Shown here piece by piece: positions 25,240 to 32,741 of a DNA stretch of 32,741 nt. Location of the stretch: contig JAEIOE010000025.1 in assembly GCA_016342455.1 (NCBI GenBank), forward strand, positions 1 to 32,741, written 5' to 3'. Position numbers and translations under genes: made by a program. This DNA is from Mycoplasmatota bacterium. GTDB taxonomy: Bacteria > Bacillota_I > Bacilli_A > Izemoplasmatales > Hujiaoplasmataceae. Position 1 is the stretch's first letter, and the number at the start of each line of letters is the position of its first letter. A model generated the notes under the pieces. The model had not been told where the DNA came from. It saw nothing but the letters and a program-made list of their open reading frames with translations, and did not search any database.

Positions 25240-26211
25240 ATGGGTTTATTCCAAAACTTGTTTCAAAGTAAAGAGAAAAAACTAAAAGCTGAAAAGTTTA
25301 AAATAGGAATGATGAAGACTAGAAAGGGGCCTTTGTCGTCTTTGAAAGATGTTCTAACGAATTCTAAAAAGATTGATGATGACTTGTTTTTAAAACTAGA
25401 AGAGATATTTATTATGGCTGATATCGGAGTAGATACAGTTGTTGAATTTATAGAAAATTTAAGAGAAGCGGTGAAACGCGAAAAGATAGAAAAACCGATT
25501 CAACTTGAAAATAAAATAGTGGATAAGATGTTTGAATTATACCTTAAGGATGAGATTATCAATACAAACATTAGATACAATCACGATGGGCTAACAGTTA
25601 TTCTTTTTGTAGGAGTTAATGGAACTGGGAAAACAACTTCGATAGGAAAACTAGCTTACAAAATTAAAGCAGAAGGCAAATCAGTTATGCTAGCGGCCGG
25701 AGATACTTTTAGAGCTGGAGCAATTAATCAGTTAAAAGTTTTTGGTGAGAGAGTGGATGTTCCTGTTGTCGCTAAAGAAGCTGGATCAGACCCATCAAGC
25801 GTAATTTTTGATGCGATAAGAAAAGCAAAAGAAGAGCATACAGATGTTTTACTTATAGATACAGCTGGAAGATTACAAAACAAAGTTAACTTAATGAATG
25901 AGTTAAATAAAATAAATAGAATCATTAAAAGAGAAATAAATGCTGAAGTATATGAAACGTATTTAGTTATTGATGCTACTACAGGACAAAATGGCCTATC
26001 ACAAGCTAAGATTTTTTCTGAAGTTACTGATATAACAGGAATAATACTAACAAAACTTGATGGTACCGCTAAAGGTGGTATTGTGTTAGCGATTAGAAAT
26101 AAATTAGGAATCCCAATTTCATTCGTCGGAATGGGAGAAAAAATAACAGACCTGGAGTATTTTGATATAGAAGATTATATTTATGGGTTATTCGCAGATT
26201 TTTTTGAGTAG
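25240..26211 (+). CDS. ftsY: Signal recognition particle receptor FtsY
   Basis: 323 residues, consisting of the N and G domains with only a short basic N-terminus in place of the acidic A domain of E. coli FtsY. The G domain has the P-loop GVNGTGKTT (125-133), 'DTFRAGAINQL', 'DTAGRL' and 'TKLDGTAKGG'. It receives the SRP-ribosome complex at the membrane and, together with Ffh, hydrolyses GTP. SD is GGTGG. First of ftsY-ylxM-ffh; ylxM starts eight bases after its TAG. Confidence 0.97.
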   Translation: MGLFQNLFQSKEKKLKAEKFKIGMMKTRKGPLSSLKDVLTNSKKIDDDLFLKLEEIFIMADIGVDTVVEFIENLREAVKREKIEKPIQLENKIVDKMFELYLKDEIINTNIRYNHDGLTVILFVGVNGTGKTTSIGKLAYKIKAEGKSVMLAAGDTFRAGAINQLKVFGERVDVPVVAKEAGSDPSSVIFDAIRKAKEEHTDVLLIDTAGRLQNKVNLMNELNKINRIIKREINAEVYETYLVIDATTGQNGLSQAKIFSEVTDITGIILTKLDGTAKGGIVLAIRNKLGIPISFVGMGEKITDLEYFDIEDYIYGLFADFFE

Positions 26212-26219
26212 GTGATAAA

Positions 26220-26531
26220 ATGGATTTAATAGAAAAATTAAGATTAAATAAACTTTATGATATTTACGGTGAATTATTAACTGAAAAACAAAAAACTTAT
26301 TACGAGTATTATTATTTGAAAGATTATTCTCTGTCTGAAATATCAGAAATTTTAAAGGTTAGTAGAAATGCTGTTCATATGCAATTAAAGAATGTGATTA
26401 GTCATTTAGAAAATTATGAAAGCAAACTTTTAATTCTAGATAAGAAAGAGCGCTTAAGAAAAGTAGTTAATAAAATCAATAAACAAGAACTATCTTTAGA
26501 AGAAATAGTTGAAGAAATAGAAAAGGTGTAG
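26220..26531 (+). CDS. ylxM: YlxM/p13 SRP-associated HTH protein
   Basis: 103 residues, matching the UPF0122 family in size and pattern. It begins with 'LRLNKLYDIYGELLTEKQKTYYEYYYLKDYS', here quoted in part, and has a sigma-region-4-like helix-turn-helix, 'SEISEILKVSRNAVHMQLKN'. YlxM stimulates SRP GTPase assembly in streptococci and is nearly always next to ffh. Sits between ftsY and ffh with gaps of 8 and 3 bases, so all three are one translated unit. Confidence 0.92.
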   Translation: MDLIEKLRLNKLYDIYGELLTEKQKTYYEYYYLKDYSLSEISEILKVSRNAVHMQLKNVISHLENYESKLLILDKKERLRKVVNKINKQELSLEEIVEEIEKV

Positions 26532-26534
26532 AAT

Positions 26535-27965
26535 ATGGCTTTTGAAAATCTAACAAGCCGCTTTCAAATGGCTTTAAGAAGAGTATCGGGAAAAGCAAAA
26601 TTAAATATTAGTGACATTGATGAAATGATGAGAGAAGTAAGACTTTCTTTATTGGAAGCCGATGTTAACTATAAAGTGGTAAAAGAGTTTACTGAGGAAG
26701 TAAAACAACAAGCGTATGGAGAAAAAATTCTAAAAGGATTAAATCCAGGACAACAAGTTGTTAAAATTGTTAATGATGAATTAACAAAACTAATGGGTGA
26801 AAAAACGGTAGAATTAAATATAAAAGCTGAAGGTATGACTGTAATGCTTATGGTTGGTCTTCAAGGTGCCGGGAAAACTACTAGTGCAGGAAAACTTGCT
26901 AACTATGTAAGAAAAACCAATAATAAGAAACCATTATTAGTTGCTGCCGATATTTATCGTCCTGCAGCGATAGAACAGTTACAAACAGTTGGACAACAAT
27001 TAGACATAGCCGTTTTTGAAATGGGTAAAACAAAACCAGAAAAAATCGTTAAAGAAGCTTTGGCTTATGCCAAAAAAGAAGGATTCGATTTAATAATTAT
27101 AGATACAGCTGGTCGCTTGCACGTTGACCAAGCTATGATGGAAGAAATCAAAAATATCGAAGAAATAGCAAAACCAGATGAAGTATTACTAACAGTAGAT
27201 GCAATGACAGGTCAAGATGCAGTTAACGTAGCTAAGAGTTTCCATGAAGCATTAACACTTACTGGATGTATTCTTACAAAGCTTGACGGTGACACACGTG
27301 GTGGAGCTGCGCTTTCAATTAGAAAGATAACCGATGTTCCAATTAAATTCTCAGGTACTGGTGAAAAACTTACAGATATCGAAGTGTTCCATCCAGAAAG
27401 AATGGCGTCAAGAATTCTTGGTATGGGTGATGTAATGTCTTTAGTTGAAAAAGCAACAGCTGAAATCGACGAAGATGAAGCAATGAACATGATGGAAAAA
27501 ATGATGTCAGGCAAGTTTAACTATGACGATCTTTTAAAACAAATGAAAATGATTAAGAGAATGGGAAAATTTTCTGGGTTATTAAAAATGTTGCCTGGAA
27601 TGTCTAGTATGGCCAATATGGACAAAGTAGATGACAAGCAACTTAACTTCATTGAAGCAATTATTGGTTCAATGACAAAAGACGAAAGAAAAAAACCAGA
27701 ACTAATCGAAAGAAGTAGTTCTAGGAGAAATCGTATATCAAGAGGGTCAGGTAGATCTACAACAGAAGTAAACAGATTAATAACTACTCTTGAAAAACAA
27801 AAGAAAATGATGAAAAGATTCCAAGGAATTAATCCTGAAACAATGCAAAATGCTCAAAATCAAAGTCCCACAGCTATGCCGGGTATGATGCCAGGTCTTG
27901 GTGGAACCAATCCATTTCAAGCTAAAGAATCAAGAGCGATGAGAAGAAATAAAAAGAAAAAATAA
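26535..27965 (+). CDS. ffh: Signal recognition particle protein Ffh
   Basis: 476 residues, full length. N domain (1-about 85), G domain with P-loop GLQGAGKTT (108-116), 'DIYRPAAIEQL', 'DTAGRLHVD' and 'TKLDGDTRGG', then the M domain (about 300-476) with Met-rich segments and 'SSSRRNRISRGSGRS', which binds SRP RNA. It recognises signal sequences as they leave the ribosome. Ends at a bidirectional terminator. The SRP RNA itself was not found in the window. Confidence 0.97.
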   Translation: MAFENLTSRFQMALRRVSGKAKLNISDIDEMMREVRLSLLEADVNYKVVKEFTEEVKQQAYGEKILKGLNPGQQVVKIVNDELTKLMGEKTVELNIKAEGMTVMLMVGLQGAGKTTSAGKLANYVRKTNNKKPLLVAADIYRPAAIEQLQTVGQQLDIAVFEMGKTKPEKIVKEALAYAKKEGFDLIIIDTAGRLHVDQAMMEEIKNIEEIAKPDEVLLTVDAMTGQDAVNVAKSFHEALTLTGCILTKLDGDTRGGAALSIRKITDVPIKFSGTGEKLTDIEVFHPERMASRILGMGDVMSLVEKATAEIDEDEAMNMMEKMMSGKFNYDDLLKQMKMIKRMGKFSGLLKMLPGMSSMANMDKVDDKQLNFIEAIIGSMTKDERKKPELIERSSSRRNRISRGSGRSTTEVNRLITTLEKQKKMMKRFQGINPETMQNAQNQSPTAMPGMMPGLGGTNPFQAKESRAMRRNKKKK

Positions 27966-27971
27966 AAAGAA

Positions 27972-27997
27972 AAAAGGCGGATTTTTTACCGCCTTTT
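27972..27997. terminator. Bidirectional terminator between ffh and a convergent HAD gene
   Basis: Stem AAAAGGCGG/CCGCCTTTT with an 8-base loop, with T-runs on both strands, between two convergent genes. Confidence 0.87.
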
Positions 27998-28003
27998 CAA
28001 TTA

Positions 28004-28825
28004 TTATTTATTTGTTAAGAAACTTGATAAGAATCTATATACTGCATTTTCAGCACTGGTGTAATCTAGAATGATATCAGCTACGTCAAGCAATTCTAGA
28101 TGTGCATTTTTTACACAAACACCAATCTCTGCATATTCAATCATTTCAATATCGTTATGCCCATCACCAATTGCGATTACTTGACTTTTATCAAATCCAA
28201 GATATTTAGCTACATGTTCTAAAGCCAATCCTTTATTGGATTCAGGAGTATAGATTTCTATGATAGAATCAAATTCACCACTAAGGTTCCATATTCTACA
28301 GCAAACTGTGCCATTGTATTTGTGATCAATGAATTTCTTCATGATTTCACCATGACCTTGTTTACCAATAATAATAAAACCGTTAGGGTTTTGAACAAGT
28401 GTATCTTTTAAATCTCCTACAATTAAATCGGTCGCTCCGTTAGCATGTAGTAATGGTTCGATAGCTTTTTCTTCCTTGTATAAATATATCGTATCGTATA
28501 CTTCAGAAAAAGCATTACGTATATGTAATTTATTATTTTCAAAAATATCAATGATGATTTCTTTATCAATGGTATAATTTACTTCTTTAAATGATTTGTC
28601 TCGAGGATGTGTAATTAAACCACCATTATAATTAATAATTGGTGTATTTAAGTTGAAATGCTCATATACAAATTTAGAACTTCTATAAGGTCTTCCAGTT
28701 GCAATAACGATTTTATGACCCATATCCTGTACTCTTTTCATGAATTCACATAGTGTTTCTGATAGTGAATCAAAATCATAAAGGATAGTTCCATCTAAAT
28801 CTAAAGCAATTAAGTATTTATTCAT
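28004..28825 (-). CDS. Cof-type HAD-IIB phosphatase
   Basis: 273 residues on the minus strand, the only chromosomal (non-mobile) gene on that strand. Motif I is LDLDGT (D9, D11), then 'IATGRPYRS' (motif II) and the motif IV 'GDGHNDIEMIEYA' near the end; an alpha/beta cap of type C2 lies between. Proteins of the Cof family dephosphorylate sugar phosphates, flavin or pyridoxal phosphates. The substrate cannot be read from the sequence. SD GGTG (28831-28834). Divergent from the next gene. Confidence 0.9.
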   Translation of the reverse strand: MNKYLIALDLDGTILYDFDSLSETLCEFMKRVQDMGHKIVIATGRPYRSSKFVYEHFNLNTPIINYNGGLITHPRDKSFKEVNYTIDKEIIIDIFENNKLHIRNAFSEVYDTIYLYKEEKAIEPLLHANGATDLIVGDLKDTLVQNPNGFIIIGKQGHGEIMKKFIDHKYNGTVCCRIWNLSGEFDSIIEIYTPESNKGLALEHVAKYLGFDKSQVIAIGDGHNDIEMIEYAEIGVCVKNAHLELLDVADIILDYTSAENAVYRFLSSFLTNK

Positions 28826-28882
28826 ATTATCACCTGTAATATTATCTCATAGCTTTTCAATTTATGCAAATCATTTATTAGA

Positions 28883-28911
28883 TTGAATTAAGAGGTAAAT
28901 TAAGTTATAAT
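28883..28911 (+). promoter_or_regulatory. Promoter of the membrane protein-ftsK-lepB unit
   Basis: TTGAAT (28883-28888), a 17-base spacer and TATAAT (28906-28911). Confidence 0.77.
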
Positions 28912-28933
28912 TTATATATTAGTGGAGGAATTT

Positions 28934-29716
28934 ATGTTACAAACTATAGAACTAAAATACCAGTTTATTCTTCTAGCAAGTGACTGGTCTCAAATTTGGC
29001 ACGATACAAGATATTTTATACTAGGTTTCATCACAGGTATTATTCTTCTAATACTTTCTTTAGTATTTATTTTTTCTAGAAAAGAAAGAATTAAAACAAA
29101 ACGTAGATTAAGTAAAACGATAGCTATAGATGATCATGAGCTACTCAAAATGATCGAGGATAAACAAAACACTTTAGTAAAAACAGTAAAACTAACTGAT
29201 AATGGGTATTTTAAAGTCGCTCTAGATTTAAGTTTAGAATTATCGGAAGAGATATCTAGATACTATTTTCCTAATTCCAAGTATCCTTTGTATGAGTTAT
29301 CTATTCAAGAAATTCTTGATTTGAGCACATATATTACAAAAAGATTTGATACGTTAATAAACGGTACCATAGTTAAAAAATTCAAAAATTATAGAGTGGC
29401 TACTGTAATGGATTTATTAAACACAAGAAAAAGAATTAATGATTCAAAATTAATGCAAGTGACAAGAAAATTAAAACTCCAACAAGTATACACTGTTGGT
29501 AGGGCAGCTATTAATTATGCTAATCCAATTTATTGGTTTAGAAAATTAGCGATAAAACCAGCCACAGTTTTAGTTACGAAAGAAATTTGTAAAAGAATAA
29601 TTCAAATTTTTGGTGAAGAAACTAATAAAATATACAGTAAAGCAATATTTAAACAAGAAGATGAACAAAAGATTTTGAAAGAAATAGACGCTATTATTGG
29701 TGAGGAGGAAGAATAA
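28934..29716 (+). CDS. Single-pass membrane protein, unknown family
   Basis: 260 residues from ATG 28934, five bases after GGAGG (28924-28928), not the in-frame GTG at 28922. One membrane segment at about residues 19-40 is followed by a basic stretch (RKERIKTKRR), so the remaining 210 residues are probably cytoplasmic. These are helical, highly charged, with a conserved-looking 'VGRAAINYANPIYWFRKL' in the later part and an acidic C-terminus. I do not recognise the family. It overlaps the ftsK start by one base (TAATG), with GAGGAGG for ftsK inside its own 3' end, so it is coupled to FtsK. Perhaps it anchors FtsK at the membrane or septum (inference). Confidence 0.72.
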   Translation: MLQTIELKYQFILLASDWSQIWHDTRYFILGFITGIILLILSLVFIFSRKERIKTKRRLSKTIAIDDHELLKMIEDKQNTLVKTVKLTDNGYFKVALDLSLELSEEISRYYFPNSKYPLYELSIQEILDLSTYITKRFDTLINGTIVKKFKNYRVATVMDLLNTRKRINDSKLMQVTRKLKLQQVYTVGRAAINYANPIYWFRKLAIKPATVLVTKEICKRIIQIFGEETNKIYSKAIFKQEDEQKILKEIDAIIGEEEE

Positions 29717-31857
29717 TGTTATTCAAACGAAAAAAGAAACCAGAAAGAATGGTTCCTGGTTTTGAAAGAACTGAAGATAACAGAGAATTCTTTATACCAC
29801 AAATCAGAAAAATTGAAGATAAAAAAACTACGAGAAATAAGTTTGTTTCTCCCATTTTTGGTAATAGCGTAAAAGATGATGTGAATATTCCTCAAGATAG
29901 AAAAAATTCAGGTGACATTGATAAAAAGTATGACGCCTTTAGAAGCAAGAAGAAATTAACCAAAGAAGAGGCGAAAAGAAGATATGGTCATCAATACTAT
30001 GAATTCATGTGTGTTGATAGTTCGGCTATGAAAAAAGTTCATAGCAAAGAAGGGCTAACAAATGAAGATCTTCTAAAAAGAGATACACCAATAGAACTGC
30101 CGAATCCTGAAAACATTATAGATAATCACGCAGTAGCTGTATCGGTTGACGATTTCTTTAAATCAGCTGAAACAAGTTTAGAAGAATCAAAACAAGAAGT
30201 GATAGAAGAGGACGTGCTTAAAGATATTATTCCTGAAGGGGAAGAAGTATTAAATGACTATGTAGAAGAAGAAAAAGAAGATGATGAAATCATTTATCAA
30301 GAGCCTGAAGAAGAAATATTAGAAGGGGAAGAAATTGCTTTCTCTGACGATTTTGAATATACGGAATACAAAGCACCCGAAACACCTATAAAAGCGAGGC
30401 CTGTGGAAGCTGCTACGGAAAAACAGAATTTATCTGCATATAAGTTACCTCCAGTTTCAATCTTCATGAAAGTCAAAGTTAAAATGGAAGAAGAACCTGT
30501 TTGGATAAAAGAAAACATTGATGTTATAAATCAAACAATGTTATCTTTTGGCATTGAAGGAGAAGTAAGTAATTATACAAAAGGACCTACGGTTACTAGA
30601 TATGAAGTATCCTTAGGCAGTGGGGTTCCAACTAAGAAAATAACGTCTATCTCAGATAATATTCAAATGAGTTTATCTGCTTTATCTCTTAGAATAGAGG
30701 CTCCAATTCCTGGTAAAAATACAATTGGGATTGAAGTTCCAAATAAAGTAAGGGAATCTGTTTTCTTTGGAGATGTTATAGATAATGATTATTTCTTAAA
30801 TTCAGAAGACCCATTATTATTAGCAATAGGTTTAGATATTGATGCGAAACCAGTTTATACATCGATAGAATCAATGCCACACGGTTTAGTTGCAGGTTCT
30901 ACTCAATCAGGTAAATCAGTTTGTATTGCTTCTATTATTGCTTCACTGATCTCTAAAAACAAACCGGACGAAGTTAAACTAATGATGATTGACCCTAAAA
31001 AAGTTGATTTACAACAATTTGCCGATATTCCTCATTTGATTACACCAATTATTGATGACACTAAAATTGCGGTAGAATCTCTAAAATATATGGTGAATGA
31101 AATGGAATCAAGATACGATACACTTAAAAAGTTTAAAGCAATTAATGTTAAAGATTACTATAGTCGTAGAAGAATAGATCCGAATTTTGTTAAGATGCCA
31201 AGAATTGTTGTTATTGTTGAAGAAGCATCTGACTTATTATTAAGTGGTGGTTCTGAAGTGGAAGAACAAATCTTAAAACTTACGCAAAAATCAAGAGCTG
31301 TTGGGATTCACTTATTGTTAGCGACCCAAAGACCTTCTGCGGATATCTTAAAAGGTTCTATTAAAGCAAATATACCAACTAGGTTTGCATTTAGAGTTCC
31401 ATCATCAATTGACTCAAGTGTTGTTTTAGATATGACTGGTGCTGAAAAACTGTTAGGAAAAGGAGATATGTTATTATCTGAAAATGGTATGGCAAGACGT
31501 CTTCAAGGAGCTTACTTATCTCCACAAGAGATAGAAGCATTAACTGATTTTATTAAGGTGCAAGCAAAACCTGAATACATGTTTAGTCATGAAAGCTTGA
31601 TTGTACTGGCTAAAACCGGTGAAAGTATTGAAAGTATTGATGAATTATTTAAAGAAGTAGCTATCTACGTGGTAGAAGAAAAGAAATGTTCTTTAAATAA
31701 AATTACTCAAGAATTCGGAATCGGATTTAATCGAGCGACACAAATAGTAAATACATTAGAAAACTTTGGAATTGTATCAGAGAATGTGGGTACAAAACCC
31801 AGAAGTGTATTAGTTGAATTTGAAGATCTAGCAAAAATTTTTGAAAGTATAGAATAA
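29716..31857 (+). CDS. ftsK: FtsK/SpoIIIE-family DNA translocase, soluble form
   Basis: 713 residues. No membrane segment in the N-terminal part, which is basic (1-12) then long and acidic (about 155-215). The alpha domain (about 255-350) and the RecA-like beta domain follow. Walker A is GSTQSGKS (394-401), and the ATPase strand reads IVVIVEEASDLLL, with Glu502 where nearly all relatives have Asp. 'ATQRPS' (about 536-541), 'KANIPTRFAFRV' and 'GAEKLLGKGDML' are conserved. The C-terminal gamma winged helix (about 655-705, RATQIVNTLENFGIV) reads DNA orientation motifs. It pumps DNA through the division septum. The soluble form resembles SftA of Bacillus more than FtsK or SpoIIIE. Coupled to the gene before and to lepB (1 base after). 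Confidence 0.93.
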   Translation: MLFKRKKKPERMVPGFERTEDNREFFIPQIRKIEDKKTTRNKFVSPIFGNSVKDDVNIPQDRKNSGDIDKKYDAFRSKKKLTKEEAKRRYGHQYYEFMCVDSSAMKKVHSKEGLTNEDLLKRDTPIELPNPENIIDNHAVAVSVDDFFKSAETSLEESKQEVIEEDVLKDIIPEGEEVLNDYVEEEKEDDEIIYQEPEEEILEGEEIAFSDDFEYTEYKAPETPIKARPVEAATEKQNLSAYKLPPVSIFMKVKVKMEEEPVWIKENIDVINQTMLSFGIEGEVSNYTKGPTVTRYEVSLGSGVPTKKITSISDNIQMSLSALSLRIEAPIPGKNTIGIEVPNKVRESVFFGDVIDNDYFLNSEDPLLLAIGLDIDAKPVYTSIESMPHGLVAGSTQSGKSVCIASIIASLISKNKPDEVKLMMIDPKKVDLQQFADIPHLITPIIDDTKIAVESLKYMVNEMESRYDTLKKFKAINVKDYYSRRRIDPNFVKMPRIVVIVEEASDLLLSGGSEVEEQILKLTQKSRAVGIHLLLATQRPSADILKGSIKANIPTRFAFRVPSSIDSSVVLDMTGAEKLLGKGDMLLSENGMARRLQGAYLSPQEIEALTDFIKVQAKPEYMFSHESLIVLAKTGESIESIDELFKEVAIYVVEEKKCSLNKITQEFGIGFNRATQIVNTLENFGIVSENVGTKPRSVLVEFEDLAKIFESIE

Positions 31858-31858
31858 C

Positions 31859-32671
31859 ATGGAGAAAGAAAACGTAGCTCAAGAAGCAAATTTAATTTTA
31901 TTGGAAAATGAAAAGCTGATGAAGAAATCATTTAGAATGATCATCAGTTTTTTCTCTTTATTTATAACTTGTGCAGTTTTATTTATTGTTTTGCAACAAA
32001 ACAAGTTCTTTATCTTTAATCTCAATAGAACTTTCAATAATGTACCTAGTCCATTTGTCGCAGAAATGTTCTCATTGATCTTTATCATTATTATCATTAT
32101 AGGATTCTTCCTATATGTTGTATTTGCATATCAATTCATTCAAAGAAAGAATTTGAGTGAATCTGAGCAAATCGTTAGTTTAGATAAATTTGAAAAGTTG
32201 TATAGTGCTGTAGATATTTTTTCTATTGTACCAATATTCTTATTAATAGTTATGGTAATTAATGGCTTTTTCTTTTCTTTTGCGCAAGTGGAAGGTGTTT
32301 CTATGCAACCGACATTTTGTGATAATGATGCAGTAATAATAAAATATGTTGAAGAATACCAACATGACGATATCGTTATTCTAGAGCAAAACGATTTGTA
32401 CTTAATTAAAAGATTAGTTGCTGTTCCTGGAGATAAATTAGTTGTGAACGCTTCAGGAGTTTACGTGAATGATATATTGATAGAAGATAATATGGGTAAT
32501 TTTTATATAGCATATCAAGAGCTAATCATACCCGATGGTTATTATTTTGTATTAGGAGATAACCGAGACAATTCTGAAGATTCAAGAATGTTTGGTTTGA
32601 AGGCTAAAGAAAATATGTTAGGAAAAGTGATTTATAAGATATCAACGAATACTTGTCCTATTGAATGGTAG
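31859..32671 (+). CDS. lepB: Signal peptidase I with extra membrane segments
   Basis: 270 residues. Three membrane segments (about 26-46, 70-92 and 119-140) come before the catalytic domain; most Bacillota enzymes have one. Catalytic Ser148 is in EGVSMQPTF and the general base Lys184 in LIKRLVAVPGD, followed by 'GDNRDNSEDSRMFG'. It cuts signal peptides on the outer face of the membrane. The SD is weak, and it starts one base after the ftsK stop, so it depends on coupling. The C-terminus ends at TAG immediately before a likely insertion-sequence end, and the normal tail could be slightly changed. Confidence 0.93.
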   Translation: MEKENVAQEANLILLENEKLMKKSFRMIISFFSLFITCAVLFIVLQQNKFFIFNLNRTFNNVPSPFVAEMFSLIFIIIIIIGFFLYVVFAYQFIQRKNLSESEQIVSLDKFEKLYSAVDIFSIVPIFLLIVMVINGFFFSFAQVEGVSMQPTFCDNDAVIIKYVEEYQHDDIVILEQNDLYLIKRLVAVPGDKLVVNASGVYVNDILIEDNMGNFYIAYQELIIPDGYYFVLGDNRDNSEDSRMFGLKAKENMLGKVIYKISTNTCPIEW

Positions 32672-32741
32672 TGTCAAAAGTTTAATGGAAGAATGAATTA
32701 AGCGATATATTCTTGAGGTTTAAAAAGACTAGTTGAATATG
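32672..32741 (-). mobile_element. End of a likely insertion sequence (partial)
   Basis: Directly after the lepB stop, TGTCAAAAGTTTAATGG looks like a terminal repeat beginning TGT. On the minus strand, a frame open to the window edge reads YSTSLFKPQEYIA and stops (TAA at 32698-32700), resembling the C-terminus of DDE integrase-type transposases (pattern L-x-K-P-x-E-Y). Probably the 3' end of an IS3-like element continuing past the window. Only 70 bases are visible, so the family is uncertain. Confidence 0.5.

Noticed and set aside
1-32741. CRISPR arrays and tRNA genes
   Set aside because: No spaced direct-repeat array and no cloverleaf with the TTC-box was seen on either strand by eye.

Overview
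The window is a gene-dense, AT-rich piece of a low-GC bacterial chromosome. It is read as a Bacillota or Mollicutes relative, for example an Acholeplasma- or Izemoplasma-like lineage (inferred from gene order, AT content and RNA elements, not proven). The standard genetic code fits: every tryptophan is TGG. All 30 complete genes stop with TAA or TAG and none with TGA. Promoters are mostly sigma-A type with 16-18 base spacers, and GGAGG-like Shine-Dalgarno (SD) sites are common.

Layout. 1-117: the 3' end of a 5S rRNA and its terminator, so an rRNA operon ends here. About 318-1796: an IS110-family insertion sequence on the minus strand, with a structured non-coding region upstream of its transposase that looks like a bridge RNA. 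1844-3760: two related Thr-rich lipoproteins and a beta-phosphoglucomutase-like phosphatase. 3902-8444: the str cluster (rpsL, rpsG, fusA, tuf) with a structured leader and a second promoter for tuf. 8478-10965: tatD, ychF and a stand-alone CinA C-terminal amidase. 10997-14117: a guanine-type purine riboswitch controlling an NCS2 purine permease, then a uracil permease. 14131-15725: a DUF1295 membrane protein and a third lipoprotein. 15710-16820: rpsF-ssb-rpsR. 16891-20763: a c-di-AMP phosphodiesterase (GdpP) fused in frame to ribosomal protein L9, then dnaB. 20781-22870: prfA-prmC and a short leftover open frame. 22929-25049: topA. About 25068-25190: an orphan small RNA or attenuated leader. 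25240-27997: ftsY-ylxM-ffh, the SRP pathway. 28004-28825 (minus): a Cof-type HAD phosphatase. 28883-32671: an unrecognised membrane protein, an FtsK-type translocase without membrane segments, and a signal peptidase I with extra membrane segments. 32672-32741: probably the end of another insertion sequence.

Most of this is core machinery: translation (S12, S7, EF-G, EF-Tu, S6, S18, L9, RF1 and its methylase), replication and chromosome handling (SSB, DnaB, TopA, FtsK), and protein export (FtsY, Ffh, signal peptidase). The most notable points are the GdpP-L9 fusion that keeps a strong internal SD and start for free L9, the candidate bridge RNA, the orphan small RNA before ftsY, and the soluble FtsK coupled to an unknown membrane protein.
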